Shown here piece after piece: positions 16,975 to 26,259 of a DNA stretch of 46,860 bases (position 1 is the stretch's first letter; every line of letters starts with the position of its first letter). The translations under genes were made by a program, and so were the position numbers. The stretch spans positions 1 to 46,860 of the forward strand of contig NZ_CANNCR010000033.1 of assembly GCF_947503125.1 (NCBI RefSeq), given 5' to 3'. The notes under the pieces were generated by a model. That model was not told where the DNA came from and searched no databases. It saw only the letters and a program-made list of their open reading frames with translations. Origin of the DNA: an uncultured Metabacillus sp. GTDB lineage: Bacteria; Bacillota; Bacilli; Bacillales; Bacillaceae.

Positions 16975-18009
16975 TTACTTAGATAATTCTCTAATCGGAT
17001 CGAACCAAGCATCTTCAACTTCTAAGAAACGCTCTTTATCCGTTTTCTTAAACAATCCAGTAGCATCTTCCGGGACAAAAATTTTGTCATTATTCGCTAG
17101 TTCATCAGAAGTAAAGGCATCAATTAGAGCTTGTCTATCTTCTTCACTAACCGTATCTGTATTAATCGCAAACGGTGCATTTAATACTGGTGTAACGGAG
17201 ATCAATTTAAACTCTTCACCAGGAACCGTATTGAATGGTTCAGCTGCATCAGCTTTTACTTTATAAGTTGCGCCTGGTGTATTCTCTTCACCATCTGCCA
17301 ATTCTACATAATTGCTTACACATGTATCACAAAAAGCAGCGACATCTGCTTTGTCAGTCAATAGGTTAACTGCAGAGCCCTGATGCGACCCTCCGTAAAG
17401 AACTTCACTAAAGAATTTTCCTCCTTCAAGAAGATCTTCTGGAGTGAGATCCTTGTACTCTTCTTTTTCACTAAAGTGAGAGACGATTCCATCTGAAGGT
17501 ACTTTAAACCCTGAAGTGGAACTATTTGATACAAAAGAAAACTTTTTATCTACGATGTTATCGATTGAAAACTCGTCACCATTCTTATATGCTTCTTCAT
17601 TTCCTTTTTTAACTGCGAGCCAGCTGTGATATACAGCATCATCTAATGTTCCTGAAGGACCGCTTGGCACAACTAAAGGCTGAACCTTATCATTTTTTGC
17701 ATTTGCCTCAATATATCCTTGTGCACCCATGAACGCTAAATCGGCATTACCTGAAGCCAGTGATTCAATGGCAATAATATAATCAGTCGTTGTTTTATGT
17801 TCCACTATCTTTCCAGTTGCTTCTTCAATGACCTTTCCTATTTCATCACGCGCATCTTTCAGATCTGCTCCTGACTCATTAGGGTACCAAGCAATCGTAA
17901 GTGTATCATCATCACTTGAACCGCTTGCTTGTGTCCCGCCACCAGCTGAACAAGCTGCAGAAATTACTGTCATCATTAGAGCCATCACTAATAATAATGC
18001 CTTTTTCAT
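16975..18009 (-). CDS. phnD: Phosphonate-binding lipoprotein PhnD
   Basis: The 344-residue protein is the extracellular phosphonate-binding component. A signal peptide ends in the lipobox ISAAC with Cys20 as the lipid anchor. The mature part has the PhnD/PtxB-type features AWYPNESGADLKDARDEIGKVIEEATG and a segment VSNSSTSGFKVPSDGI that corresponds to the phosphonate-binding Ser/Thr loop of the family. The ATG at 18009 follows TAGGAGG. It lies 79 bp after the GntR gene; a 6-bp stem (TGGAAG/CTTCCA) sits in that gap but lacks a T-run, so I do not call it a terminator. Confidence 0.94.
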   Translation of the reverse strand: MKKALLLVMALMMTVISAACSAGGGTQASGSSDDDTLTIAWYPNESGADLKDARDEIGKVIEEATGKIVEHKTTTDYIIAIESLASGNADLAFMGAQGYIEANAKNDKVQPLVVPSGPSGTLDDAVYHSWLAVKKGNEEAYKNGDEFSIDNIVDKKFSFVSNSSTSGFKVPSDGIVSHFSEKEEYKDLTPEDLLEGGKFFSEVLYGGSHQGSAVNLLTDKADVAAFCDTCVSNYVELADGEENTPGATYKVKADAAEPFNTVPGEEFKLISVTPVLNAPFAINTDTVSEEDRQALIDAFTSDELANNDKIFVPEDATGLFKKTDKERFLEVEDAWFDPIRELSK

Positions 18010-18088
18010 TTTCCATTCCTCCTAAAAAGTAAATGTTTTTTTATAATCATCCTGGAAGTGTTAGCGATTCTTCCAATGTTGATTCAAC

Positions 18089-18811
18089 TTAAAATTCCAC
18101 CAGGCATTTATGCATATCGCCTCTTATTCGTGCAACACTGTATTCAATCGGGTTGCCGCTTGGATGATTCATAATGCTTTCCATTTGAATAATTGGCACA
18201 CTTTCAGGGATTTCGAGAACTTTTGCATCCTTTAGGATCGGCAATAAAGCTTGGAATATAGATTTGGATCTTACAGGACGTAATTGATAATAATCTGACA
18301 AAATCCGGTAAAGTGATTTGAAATTTTGTAAATATTGTTCCAGTTGCGGGACTTCTTCCTCAGGCATGACCGTAGTGGTAATAGAAATAGGCTGCCCTTC
18401 TATAAATCTAAGAATTTCTAAACGGTAGATTGTTTGATTTTCTGATAGAAAGAGATTCTTCTGTTCAACATCACTTGGCAATCCTTTTTCCCAAGTTAAT
18501 AATCTACTCTGATACACAAGACCCAAATTTTCCATATTATCTGTAAAACGAGTCCTTGATGACAACACATACTGAATAGGCTTTTGAACACTATTTACAT
18601 AGCAGCCCTTTCCTTGAAATGGAGTGATCCAGCCTAAATTTGTCAGCCTTGCCAATGCCTGTCTGATAACATGGCGATTGACATTAAATTGCTGACAAAG
18701 CTCATTTTCAGAAGGAATCTTCTGATTTTCCCGAAAGACACCAGATTGGATTTTTTGAATGAGGTACTCTGAAATTTCCAAATGGCACGGCATGTCCTCT
18801 TTTAATCTCAT
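18089..18811 (-). CDS. phnF: GntR/HutC-family regulator of phosphonate genes (PhnF-like)
   Basis: This 240-residue repressor-like protein has an N-terminal GntR winged helix (IQSGVFRENQKIPSENELCQQFNVNRHVIRQALARL, about 20-58) and a C-terminal UTRA ligand-binding domain ending in IEYSVARIRGDMHKCLVEF. It heads the transporter operon. PhnF-type proteins in other bacteria repress phn genes and respond to phosphate or phosphonate metabolites. The frame is open to 18853, but that GTG lies right beside the predicted operator and lacks a ribosome binding site. I therefore choose the ATG at 18811, although its AAGGAG is rather far upstream (12 bases). Confidence 0.85.
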   Translation of the reverse strand: MRLKEDMPCHLEISEYLIQKIQSGVFRENQKIPSENELCQQFNVNRHVIRQALARLTNLGWITPFQGKGCYVNSVQKPIQYVLSSRTRFTDNMENLGLVYQSRLLTWEKGLPSDVEQKNLFLSENQTIYRLEILRFIEGQPISITTTVMPEEEVPQLEQYLQNFKSLYRILSDYYQLRPVRSKSIFQALLPILKDAKVLEIPESVPIIQMESIMNHPSGNPIEYSVARIRGDMHKCLVEF

Positions 18812-18855
18812 CGTCTTGTTTGACTCCTTATTCGTTTCTTTCGACAATTCCACTC

Positions 18856-18894
18856 TAACTTATCGACAAGTTTCTTAGGTTAAGCTAGAGTAAA
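18856..18894 (-). promoter_or_regulatory. Operator plus Pho-box-like hexamers before the GntR gene
   Basis: This 39-bp block matches 14382-14420 at 31 of 39 positions without gaps. It contains an imperfect inverted repeat (18856-18873) and, on the minus strand, TTTACT (18894-18889) and TTAACC (18883-18878) at an 11-bp pitch. The four-base gap between the two parts is the same in both copies. Autoregulation plus PhoP control is the inference. Confidence 0.7.
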
Positions 18895-19269
18895 AGTTGC
18901 ATGAAATTTCCTTCCTTTTGTTAATTTATTTTTAAGAAATGATCACTCTTGAAAAAAACCCCTTTACATTTTTACAACCGCTTCAAATTCACACGGAAAA
19001 TTGACGTATTTTTTACAAAACAAGCATTTCTCCCTATAACCATTCTCCTATAAACGGCCATGTATATTTATGTGTCATTCAGAAATAATGATGTAATGTT
19101 CAGAGATATGTTAAATATTTCTTATCGTTTCCTCAGCACCCTCACGTTTCACGGAAATTTTCAAATAATCTTTTCCAGATGCACCTGATAATTCAAAATT
19201 AACGTCTTTGATTCAAGTTTTTTAATGGATGTGTGGTAAGATACGATAGAGTAGATAAATAAATCTAAT
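18895..19269. other. Non-coding spacer between the phn and nsrR genes
   Basis: No convincing gene is seen. An open stretch of 34 codons without a start (19111-19212, minus strand) reads acidic and lysine-rich and might be a gene remnant. The nsrR promoter must lie near the right end. Confidence 0.4.
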
Positions 19270-19287
19270 ATGGTGAGGGTATTAAGC

Positions 19288-19740
19288 ATGAGATTAACAA
19301 ATTACACAGATTACTCGCTTAGAGTTTTAATATATTTAGCGATGAAACCAGAGGGTGAGCTATCGAATATAAAAGAAATTGCTGAGGCTTATAACATTTC
19401 AAAGAACCATTTAATGAAGGTCACCTATGAACTCGGCAAAATGAATGTAATTGAAACCATTCGCGGTCGCAATGGCGGCATCCGCCTGGCCCACTCTCCA
19501 GAACAAATTAATGTCGGAGAGATCGTCCGTAAAACCGAGGAAGATTTTCATATTGTGGAATGCTTTGATGCAGATCATAATCATTGTGTGATCTCACCTG
19601 TCTGCGGATTAAAACATGTCCTCAATAAGGCCTTACAAGCTTATCTAGCCGTGCTTGATGAGTATACCTTAGCTGATTTGGTTAAGAATCAGCATTCCTT
19701 ATTGGCTTATTTTTCACTTGATAAAGATAAACAAAGTTGA
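19288..19740 (+). CDS. nsrR: Rrf2-family nitric oxide-sensing repressor NsrR
   Basis: This 150-residue Rrf2 protein is a DNA-binding repressor that holds an Fe-S cluster and is inactivated by nitric oxide. The winged helix is at about 1-70 (LTNYTDYSLRVLIYLA, NISKNHLMKVTYEL, GRNGGIRLA), and the cluster ligands are Cys92, Cys100 and Cys106, the same positions I recall for B. subtilis NsrR (YhdE). The ATG at 19288 follows GTGAGGG; an earlier ATG at 19270 lies upstream of that site. Expected targets are flavohaemoglobin and nitrite metabolism genes, none of which are here. A strong terminator follows. Confidence 0.95.
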   Translation: MRLTNYTDYSLRVLIYLAMKPEGELSNIKEIAEAYNISKNHLMKVTYELGKMNVIETIRGRNGGIRLAHSPEQINVGEIVRKTEEDFHIVECFDADHNHCVISPVCGLKHVLNKALQAYLAVLDEYTLADLVKNQHSLLAYFSLDKDKQS

Positions 19741-19773
19741 GAAGACGCTTCTACAAAGGAGCGTCTTCTTTCT
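19741..19773. terminator. Terminator after nsrR
   Basis: GAAGACGCT (19741-19749) pairs perfectly with AGCGTCTTC (19760-19768) and TTTCTTTTC follows. It reaches into the end of the convergent yhdC-like gene. Confidence 0.8.
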
Positions 19774-20092
19774 TTTCAAGATTTACTGTAATAAGCTTAC
19801 CTGTCTTTGGATTAAACACAACATTCACATAGACAATAAATTGCTTGTCTTTTTCCTTTACTTTCACATGAAAAATATCCTTTGATTCCTCTTCATTAAC
19901 TTCCTCTCGGTTTACATATTTATAATCGATGAGCTGTGATTCCGGATATTTTTCTTTTACAGCTGATAAAGCAATTTTACTCCACTTCTCATAGTCAACA
20001 TTTTGTTCCCCATACGCTTTCATTCCTGCTGTTAAAATAACCATTAATGCGACAATTGCGAATAGAACTTTTGAAAATGATATTGATTTCAT
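19751..20092 (-). CDS. yhdC: DUF3889 exported protein (YhdC/YqzG-like)
   Basis: This 113-residue protein has an N-terminal signal segment (FSKVLFAIVALMVILTAGMKAYG) and a secreted domain of the DUF3889 type. Its signature is YEKWSKIALSAVKEKYPESQLIDYKYV, followed by alternating beta strands with FHVKVKEKDKQFIVYVNVVFNPKTGKL. The function is unknown. The symbol rests on gene order next to yhdB and yhdA as well as on sequence, so YqzG-like is equally fair. Start: ATG 20092, six bases after GGAGG. The last codons overlap the nsrR terminator stem. Confidence 0.72.
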   Translation of the reverse strand: MKSISFSKVLFAIVALMVILTAGMKAYGEQNVDYEKWSKIALSAVKEKYPESQLIDYKYVNREEVNEEESKDIFHVKVKEKDKQFIVYVNVVFNPKTGKLITVNLEKKEDAPL

Positions 20093-20159
20093 AACATCCT
20101 CCATAGTTGCTTTTGCTATGAAATTAATTTGTCCTAAATCGTTTGATCCTATTCGACTT

Positions 20160-21134
20160 TCATTTCAAAAATTCACTCTCTGCATACTTTGCTAAAATGA
20201 GTCCCACTTCCTTGTTTCGTTCCCACTCTTCAGGCAAGACAGATAACGGCGGGCTTGTTTCATAATATGGCGGGCTCACTTCGATCGTAAGAGCAGGTCT
20301 TTTATATCTTTGAATAAACCAATCGGTAAACCCTCCGCCAACAGCATTCGCTGGAGGATAGTCAATTTCATATCCCGTTGCATGTGCAACCTGCTCAATT
20401 ATTTGATAATCACGGAAAAGATGTTCAAGCTCATTAAAGTAGTACCAATAAATCATCTGTCCAGAGGTATGGTAAGATGCAGCTATAAGAGGTTGAATTT
20501 GTTCAGTAAAGCTAACCAGTGCCTTTGCTTCCTTTGCTTCAAGAGGTTTTTTCCCTTTATAACGGGAATATGAGGCATATTCTTGACTTCCCTCAATATT
20601 CTCCCACCCCGCAGGATATTGGCGGTTAAGATCCACTCCGAGTCCATTTGCTTTCCATCTTGAAAAGCCTTTTCTCCCTTTATTCATATCCATATATACG
20701 TCCTGTAATAAAAAGGGGAACCCCTTTATTCCTTCCTGCTGTATCGTTACCCCATCAGGGTTCACCATCGGGACAAACCAAATCGAAATATGATCTAAAA
20801 TCTTCAAACAATTTCCATATAATAATTGCTTTTGATCATAAGCTGATGCATATTCCTTTATCATGTTCATGATGATATGAGTTGTCAGCCACTCACGTCC
20901 ATGATGACTTCCTGATATAAGAATAGAACGTTCACCTTTACCAACTTTAACAGCCAAAAGCTCTCTTCCAAATTCTGAATGTCCAATCGTTTTTAATTCC
21001 AATTGATATGTTTCAGCTAAATCAGTTAATTCATTCTTCATGGATTCATATGTATAAGGTTCAGCAGCCTCGATAACGTCTTGATTCATTCCTAAAAAAA
21101 CCAACATAAAAAGTATGAACAACCTTTTCCGCAT
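20160..21134 (-). CDS. Secreted M14-family zinc carboxypeptidase
   Basis: The 324-residue protein has a signal peptide (about 1-24, RKRLFILFMLVFLGM, cleavage near VIEAAEP) and an M14 metallopeptidase domain. Zinc ligands appear in SHHGREWLTTH (His and Glu) and later in AASYHTSGQMIYW; the catalytic Glu is in TIEVSP near the end. NPDGV and VDLNRQYP are also typical. This is the build of gamma-D-glutamyl-meso-diaminopimelate peptidases acting on peptidoglycan stems in Bacillus, which is the likely role. I place the start at the ATG at 21134 because the basic and hydrophobic signal begins there; the ribosome binding site (GGGTG) is a little distant. Confidence 0.85.
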   Translation of the reverse strand: MRKRLFILFMLVFLGMNQDVIEAAEPYTYESMKNELTDLAETYQLELKTIGHSEFGRELLAVKVGKGERSILISGSHHGREWLTTHIIMNMIKEYASAYDQKQLLYGNCLKILDHISIWFVPMVNPDGVTIQQEGIKGFPFLLQDVYMDMNKGRKGFSRWKANGLGVDLNRQYPAGWENIEGSQEYASYSRYKGKKPLEAKEAKALVSFTEQIQPLIAASYHTSGQMIYWYYFNELEHLFRDYQIIEQVAHATGYEIDYPPANAVGGGFTDWFIQRYKRPALTIEVSPPYYETSPPLSVLPEEWERNKEVGLILAKYAESEFLK

Positions 21135-21294
21135 TTTATAGATAACACCCTTTTTTTTATCTTTTCTTAACCATCCCATTTTATAAAGGGAATCACTACC
21201 ACAGCTAATCTAACAACAACACCAAGTTTTTCACAGTAAAAAAAGCCTTATTTCGCACACAATAATCATATCTCCTTAAGAGGGAGGAAATGAA

Positions 21295-21534
21295 ATGAAC
21301 AATGTTGATTATGATAAAGCCTTGTATTACACACATCGTTCACAATGGGATAACCTTCTTATCCTAATGGTCCGTACAAAGGACGATTTTTTATCAAAGA
21401 AAATTGAACATTTTTTACATGCCTATAACTTTGAACATGACTATAAAGAAGTCGAAAAACAGTTATATGCATTACTAAGATATATTGATCACGCTGTTGA
21501 AACTCCAGAACTGGAATATGCATATCAGATGTGA
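21295..21534 (+). CDS. yhdB: YhdB family small protein
   Basis: This 79-residue cytoplasmic protein is aromatic- and charge-rich with no membrane segment (VDYDKALYYTHRSQWDNLLIL; FLHAYNFEHDY). It matches my memory of B. subtilis YhdB and lies in the same place next to yhdA. No function is known. GAGGGAGG lies eight bases before the ATG. A large bidirectional terminator follows. Confidence 0.8.
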   Translation: MNNVDYDKALYYTHRSQWDNLLILMVRTKDDFLSKKIEHFLHAYNFEHDYKEVEKQLYALLRYIDHAVETPELEYAYQM

Positions 21535-21540
21535 TAGCAC

Positions 21541-21597
21541 AAAAAAGAGGCTTCACTACAAAGTATTTCCCATACTTTGTAATTCAGCCTCTTTTTT
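21541..21597. terminator. Bidirectional terminator after yhdB
   Basis: AAAAAAGAGGCT pairs with AGCCTCTTTTTT, and an inner stem ACAAAGTA/TACTTTGT stacks on it. The outer arms give T-runs in both directions. Confidence 0.85.
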
Positions 21598-21726
21598 ACA
21601 CTTTAAGAAAGGATAAATTGGCAGCGAAGAAGGAATTTCGACGTAGTGGCCAATTTAAAGTATAAAGTATAAGTGCAACTTCTCATCACGCTTCGCCTTT
21701 CAGGCTCGCCAGTCGGCGAGTTTTCT
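21598..21726. repeat. Palindromic intergenic element
   Basis: TAAATTGGC (21614-21622) and GCCAATTTA (21649-21657) are perfect inverted arms inside a longer, looser palindrome that begins CACTTTA and ends in repeated TATAAAGTATAAGTG. To its right CTCGCC and GGCGAG (21705-21720) form a second small hairpin followed by TTTTCTTT. It looks like a small mobile or REP-type element of Bacillus intergenic regions. Confidence 0.45.
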
Positions 21727-22919
<1,193 letters not shown>

Positions 22920-22932
22920 AGTCAACCCCCTT

Positions 22933-24048
22933 TCACAATGGAATGATGATTTTAATCATCGTACCTTGACCAGGTGCACTTGTCAGGTTAAAGCATCCAC
23001 CTAATTTCATGACCCGATCCCTCATACCTTTAAGACCCAAAGTTGGAATAGACGTTGTTTCATCATAATTAAACCCGTTCCCTTTATCTCTGACAATCAT
23101 TTCCACTGTTTGCTTTGAACGTGTAATGGATAGATAAACCTGATTGGTTCCAGCATGTTTTTTACAATTATTTAATGCCTCCTGCCCAATTCGCCAAAGC
23201 TCCTCTTCGATATGGCATGGCAACGTACTAACACCAGAAATGTCCGACTCGATTCTTAATCTTAATACATTTGCATAATTTAATAGGGCTGCAGCAATTC
23301 CATTTTCCAATCCTTGCGGCCGCAGCTGCCAAATGAGCGCCTTCATTTCCGTTAATGCTTCCTGTGATAGCTCCTGTAAATAAGTAAGCATTTCTTGTAT
23401 ATCCGGCTGATTGGTCATTTCCTTCGTGCCTCTTGCTGTCAACATAATGGAAAACAACAGCTGATTGACAGAGTCATGCAGGTCTTGAGCAAGCCTGTTT
23501 CGTTCTTCGATTAAGGCATGTCTTCTTTCCTTTTCTACCAGCTGATTACGTTTTATGGCCGTACCAATTTGGAAGGCAACAGCCTCTAATAATGCGAGTT
23601 CTCCATCGGAAAAATGTGTTTTCTTTGGTGCAGCAACATTTAACAAGCCAAACTTTTCTTTGCCCGCCCTCAACGGAACGGTAGCATGATGTGTAATTCC
23701 CCTCGTCTCTCCCCATTTGTGTTCAATCACATCTTCAATTCGTTTGCATGAAATAATATTGGCAGCTGTTTTCAAACGCCCATCCTTATAACGATCAATA
23801 CACCAGCAGCCGCCCGTACACAAAGGCTGTTTCCGGTTCCAAGTTAAGCCTTCCGGTAAAGAATAGTCTGCTGCTAATTCATATTCTCCCTGCTTGTTAA
23901 TTAAGAAAATCCACCCTGCATCAAGCTCGATCAGATGAAGCAATTCCTTTAAAACATCACTTAACATATCCCTTACATCTGTTGCTTCGTTCAGCTTTTC
24001 AGCAATTGTTTTTAACGTATTTAATTCATGGATCCGATTATCACTCAT
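22933..24048 (-). CDS. yhcY: GAF-domain redox-sensing histidine kinase YhcY (AirS-like)
   Basis: This 371-residue soluble kinase has a GAF domain (about 20-165), a HisKA_3 dimer helix with His191 in RNRLAQDLHDSVNQLLFSI, and an ATPase domain with VRDKGNGFNYDE and LGLKGMRDRV. In the GAF domain four cysteines, C77-x3-C81-x-C83-x17-C101, form a likely Fe-S site; the S. aureus homologue AirS binds a [2Fe-2S] cluster and senses oxygen. There are no membrane segments. I start at the ATG at 24048, after GAGAGG; the frame opens at 24069. It heads the yhcY-yhcZ-yhdA operon. Confidence 0.92.
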   Translation of the reverse strand: MSDNRIHELNTLKTIAEKLNEATDVRDMLSDVLKELLHLIELDAGWIFLINKQGEYELAADYSLPEGLTWNRKQPLCTGGCWCIDRYKDGRLKTAANIISCKRIEDVIEHKWGETRGITHHATVPLRAGKEKFGLLNVAAPKKTHFSDGELALLEAVAFQIGTAIKRNQLVEKERRHALIEERNRLAQDLHDSVNQLLFSIMLTARGTKEMTNQPDIQEMLTYLQELSQEALTEMKALIWQLRPQGLENGIAAALLNYANVLRLRIESDISGVSTLPCHIEEELWRIGQEALNNCKKHAGTNQVYLSITRSKQTVEMIVRDKGNGFNYDETTSIPTLGLKGMRDRVMKLGGCFNLTSAPGQGTMIKIIIPL

Positions 24049-24174
24049 GCAAGCCTCTCCCAGCCCCAATGTTTTCTAACTTTATTATAACAATTTCTTA
24101 TCAATTGCGACCTTCTCAATCCGTATGAATTTCCCCTAAGACTTTTGGAGTAGGGTTAAAAGCAAATAAAAAGA

Positions 24175-24202
24175 AAAAGCGGACAAATAGGCTTGTCCGC
24201 TT
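24175..24202 (-). terminator. Terminator of pgcA
   Basis: GCGGACAA (24179-24186) pairs with TTGTCCGC (24193-24200), and the minus-strand product ends in TTTTTCTTTTT. It lies just past the pgcA stop. Confidence 0.85.
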
Positions 24203-24210
24203 TCTGCTTT

Positions 24211-25956
24211 TTATTTGCTCAATTCTGCAATCAAATCATTTACTTTTTCCATAACCTCGGCTTCTAATGCTGCAAGCTGCTGTTCACTTTGTTCGAGGGA
24301 ATCACTCTTAACACCAAAGTAGAACTTTGCTTTCGGCTCTGTTCCTGATGGTCTTACACAGAACCAAGAGTTGTCTTCAAGTGTGTATTTTAACACGTTA
24401 GAACCTGGCAGATCGATCTTTTCAGTAGTGCCAGCTAAAACATTTTGACGCTCGCTTGTTTTATAATCTTCAATTGTTGTCACTTTTTTACCAGCTACTT
24501 TTAAAGGAGGATTTGTTCTAAAGGAATGAAGAATGCTTTGAATTTGTTCAGCTCCTTCTTTTCCTTTTAATGTTAATGACTGCAGTCCTTCCTTGTAATA
24601 GCCGTATTGTTTGAAAATTTCCAGCAACCCTTGATATAAGGTTAATCCTTGCTTTTTATAGAAAGCACATACTTCAACAGCTAACAGTGCTGCTTGTACC
24701 GCATCTTTATCACGTGCGAAATCTCCGATTAAATAGCCATAGCTTTCCTCATAGCCAAACTGGAATTCATACTGTCCAGTTCTTTCGTATTCATTGATTT
24801 TCTCACCAATAAATTTAAATCCTGTTAATGTATCAATTGTATCTAAGTTATACGATTTTGCGATCTCACGGCCAATTTCAGATGTCACAATCGTTTTTAA
24901 CACAACCCCATTGCTTGGAAGAGTTCCATTTGCCTTTTTCTCAGAAAGCAAATAATGAAGCAGCAATGCACCCGTTTGGTTTCCTGTTAATACAACATAC
25001 TGTCCCTCATTATTTTTTACGGCAACTCCAAGGCGGTCAGCATCAGGATCTGTTCCGATCAGAATATCTGCATCAATTGCTTCACCATCACGAATCGCAA
25101 GTGTGAAAGCTTCATGCTCTTCTGGATTAGGAGATTTAACTGTAGAGAAATTAGGATCTGGAAGCTCCTGTTCCTTTACAACTGTCACATTTTTATAGCC
25201 CAACGCTTCTAACCCGCGGCGTACAGGCTTATTTGCTGTTCCATGTAATGGCGTAAAGACGATTTTTACATCCACTTCAGTTGATAAAGAAGGGTTAACA
25301 GAAATCGTTTTTAATTTTTCTGTATAGGCTTGGTCAATTTCTTCGCCGATCATTTTGATTAGACCCTGTGCTTTTAATTCTGCCTCTTCTTTCACCTCAA
25401 CAAGCAATTCGTCCTCTACTTTATTGACATAAGAAATCACCGTATCAGCTGCTGCTGGGGGCAATTGGCCTCCATCCTCACCATAAACCTTATAGCCATT
25501 ATACTCAGGCGGATTATGACTTGCTGTTACGACAATTCCTGAAAATGCATTTAAATAACGAACAGCAAATGAAAGCTCTGGAGTAGGGCGTAATTCCTCA
25601 AATACATATGTTTGAATGCCGTGTGAAGCTAATGTCTTAGCCGCTTCCATTGCAAATTCCGGTGATTTGTGGCGAGAATCATATGCAATCGCTACACCGC
25701 GCTTTTTCGCTTCTTCACCAAATGAATCTATGTAAGTTGCCAATCCTTCAGATGCTTTTCGAACAGTATAGATATTCATTCGGTTTGTACCAGGTCCAAT
25801 CTCACCGCGCATACCGCCTGTTCCAAATTCTAAGTCCTTGTAAAAGCAATCTTCTAATACTTTGGCATTTCCTTCGATCGTACTTAATAACGTTTGTAAT
25901 TCTTGATCTAAATCCTGCTTATTTTTCCAACGTTGATAGCTTTGTTCCCAGCTCAT
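24211..25956 (-). CDS. pgcA: Alpha-phosphoglucomutase PgcA
   Basis: The 581-residue enzyme interconverts glucose 6-phosphate and glucose 1-phosphate, feeding UDP-glucose for wall teichoic acid and glucolipid synthesis. The phosphoserine is Ser146 in [12 protein letters not shown], the metal loop is TDPDADRLG, the sugar-binding loop [12 protein letters not shown], and the phosphate-binding C-terminus [12 protein letters not shown]. Length equals B. subtilis PgcA (YhxB), and its position before yhcY matches that genome. The ATG follows CAGGAGGTAAAG. A terminator lies directly behind. Confidence 0.95.
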   Translation of the reverse strand: MSWEQSYQRWKNKQDLDQELQTLLSTIEGNAKVLEDCFYKDLEFGTGGMRGEIGPGTNRMNIYTVRKASEGLATYIDSFGEEAKKRGVAIAYDSRHKSPEFAMEAAKTLASHGIQTYVFEELRPTPELSFAVRYLNAFSGIVVTASHNPPEYNGYKVYGEDGGQLPPAAADTVISYVNKVEDELLVEVKEEAELKAQGLIKMIGEEIDQAYTEKLKTISVNPSLSTEVDVKIVFTPLHGTANKPVRRGLEALGYKNVTVVKEQELPDPNFSTVKSPNPEEHEAFTLAIRDGEAIDADILIGTDPDADRLGVAVKNNEGQYVVLTGNQTGALLLHYLLSEKKANGTLPSNGVVLKTIVTSEIGREIAKSYNLDTIDTLTGFKFIGEKINEYERTGQYEFQFGYEESYGYLIGDFARDKDAVQAALLAVEVCAFYKKQGLTLYQGLLEIFKQYGYYKEGLQSLTLKGKEGAEQIQSILHSFRTNPPLKVAGKKVTTIEDYKTSERQNVLAGTTEKIDLPGSNVLKYTLEDNSWFCVRPSGTEPKAKFYFGVKSDSLEQSEQQLAALEAEVMEKVNDLIAELSK

Positions 25957-26215
25957 CTTTACCTCCTGGATTCTTCATAGTATTCTCCCCGAAATAACAT
26001 TCCTATTTTAGCATATTCTTGGACTTTCCACATACTTGAATTTCTACAAATTCCAACAGAATTGGTGGTGTTGTTTAGGAAGTTTAGGGGGGAAGTTATT
26101 TTAAAACAATGTTGGGAAGTAAGGCAAAGATTGATAAACAACATTCAACTTATTTTTTATTTTTCTAGTATAATAAAAAAAATCGACAAAAGCCGTCATT
26201 ATATGGGCAAAGTAT
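25957..26215. other. Spacer between yhcX and pgcA
   Basis: No gene is supported in this AT-rich stretch. It must contain the pgcA promoter; no site stood out clearly enough to place it. Confidence 0.4.
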
Positions 26216-26255
26216 AAAAAGGGTCTGTCCCCGAGATGATTGAGGACAGACCCTT
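26216..26255 (-). terminator. Terminator of yhcX
   Basis: GGGTCTGTCC (26221-26230) and GGACAGACCC (26244-26253) are a perfect 10-bp stem. The minus-strand transcript then runs into TTTTT. Confidence 0.9.
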
Positions 26256-26259
26256 TCGC

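Noticed and set aside
18010-18088. Hairpin between the GntR gene and phnD as a terminator
   Set aside because: TGGAAG/CTTCCA is only six base pairs and is followed by A-rich, not T-rich, sequence; phnD most likely shares the GntR transcript.
25650-25997. Plus-strand open frame of 115 codons across the pgcA start
   Set aside because: It lies antisense to the well-supported pgcA gene and has no start signal of its own.
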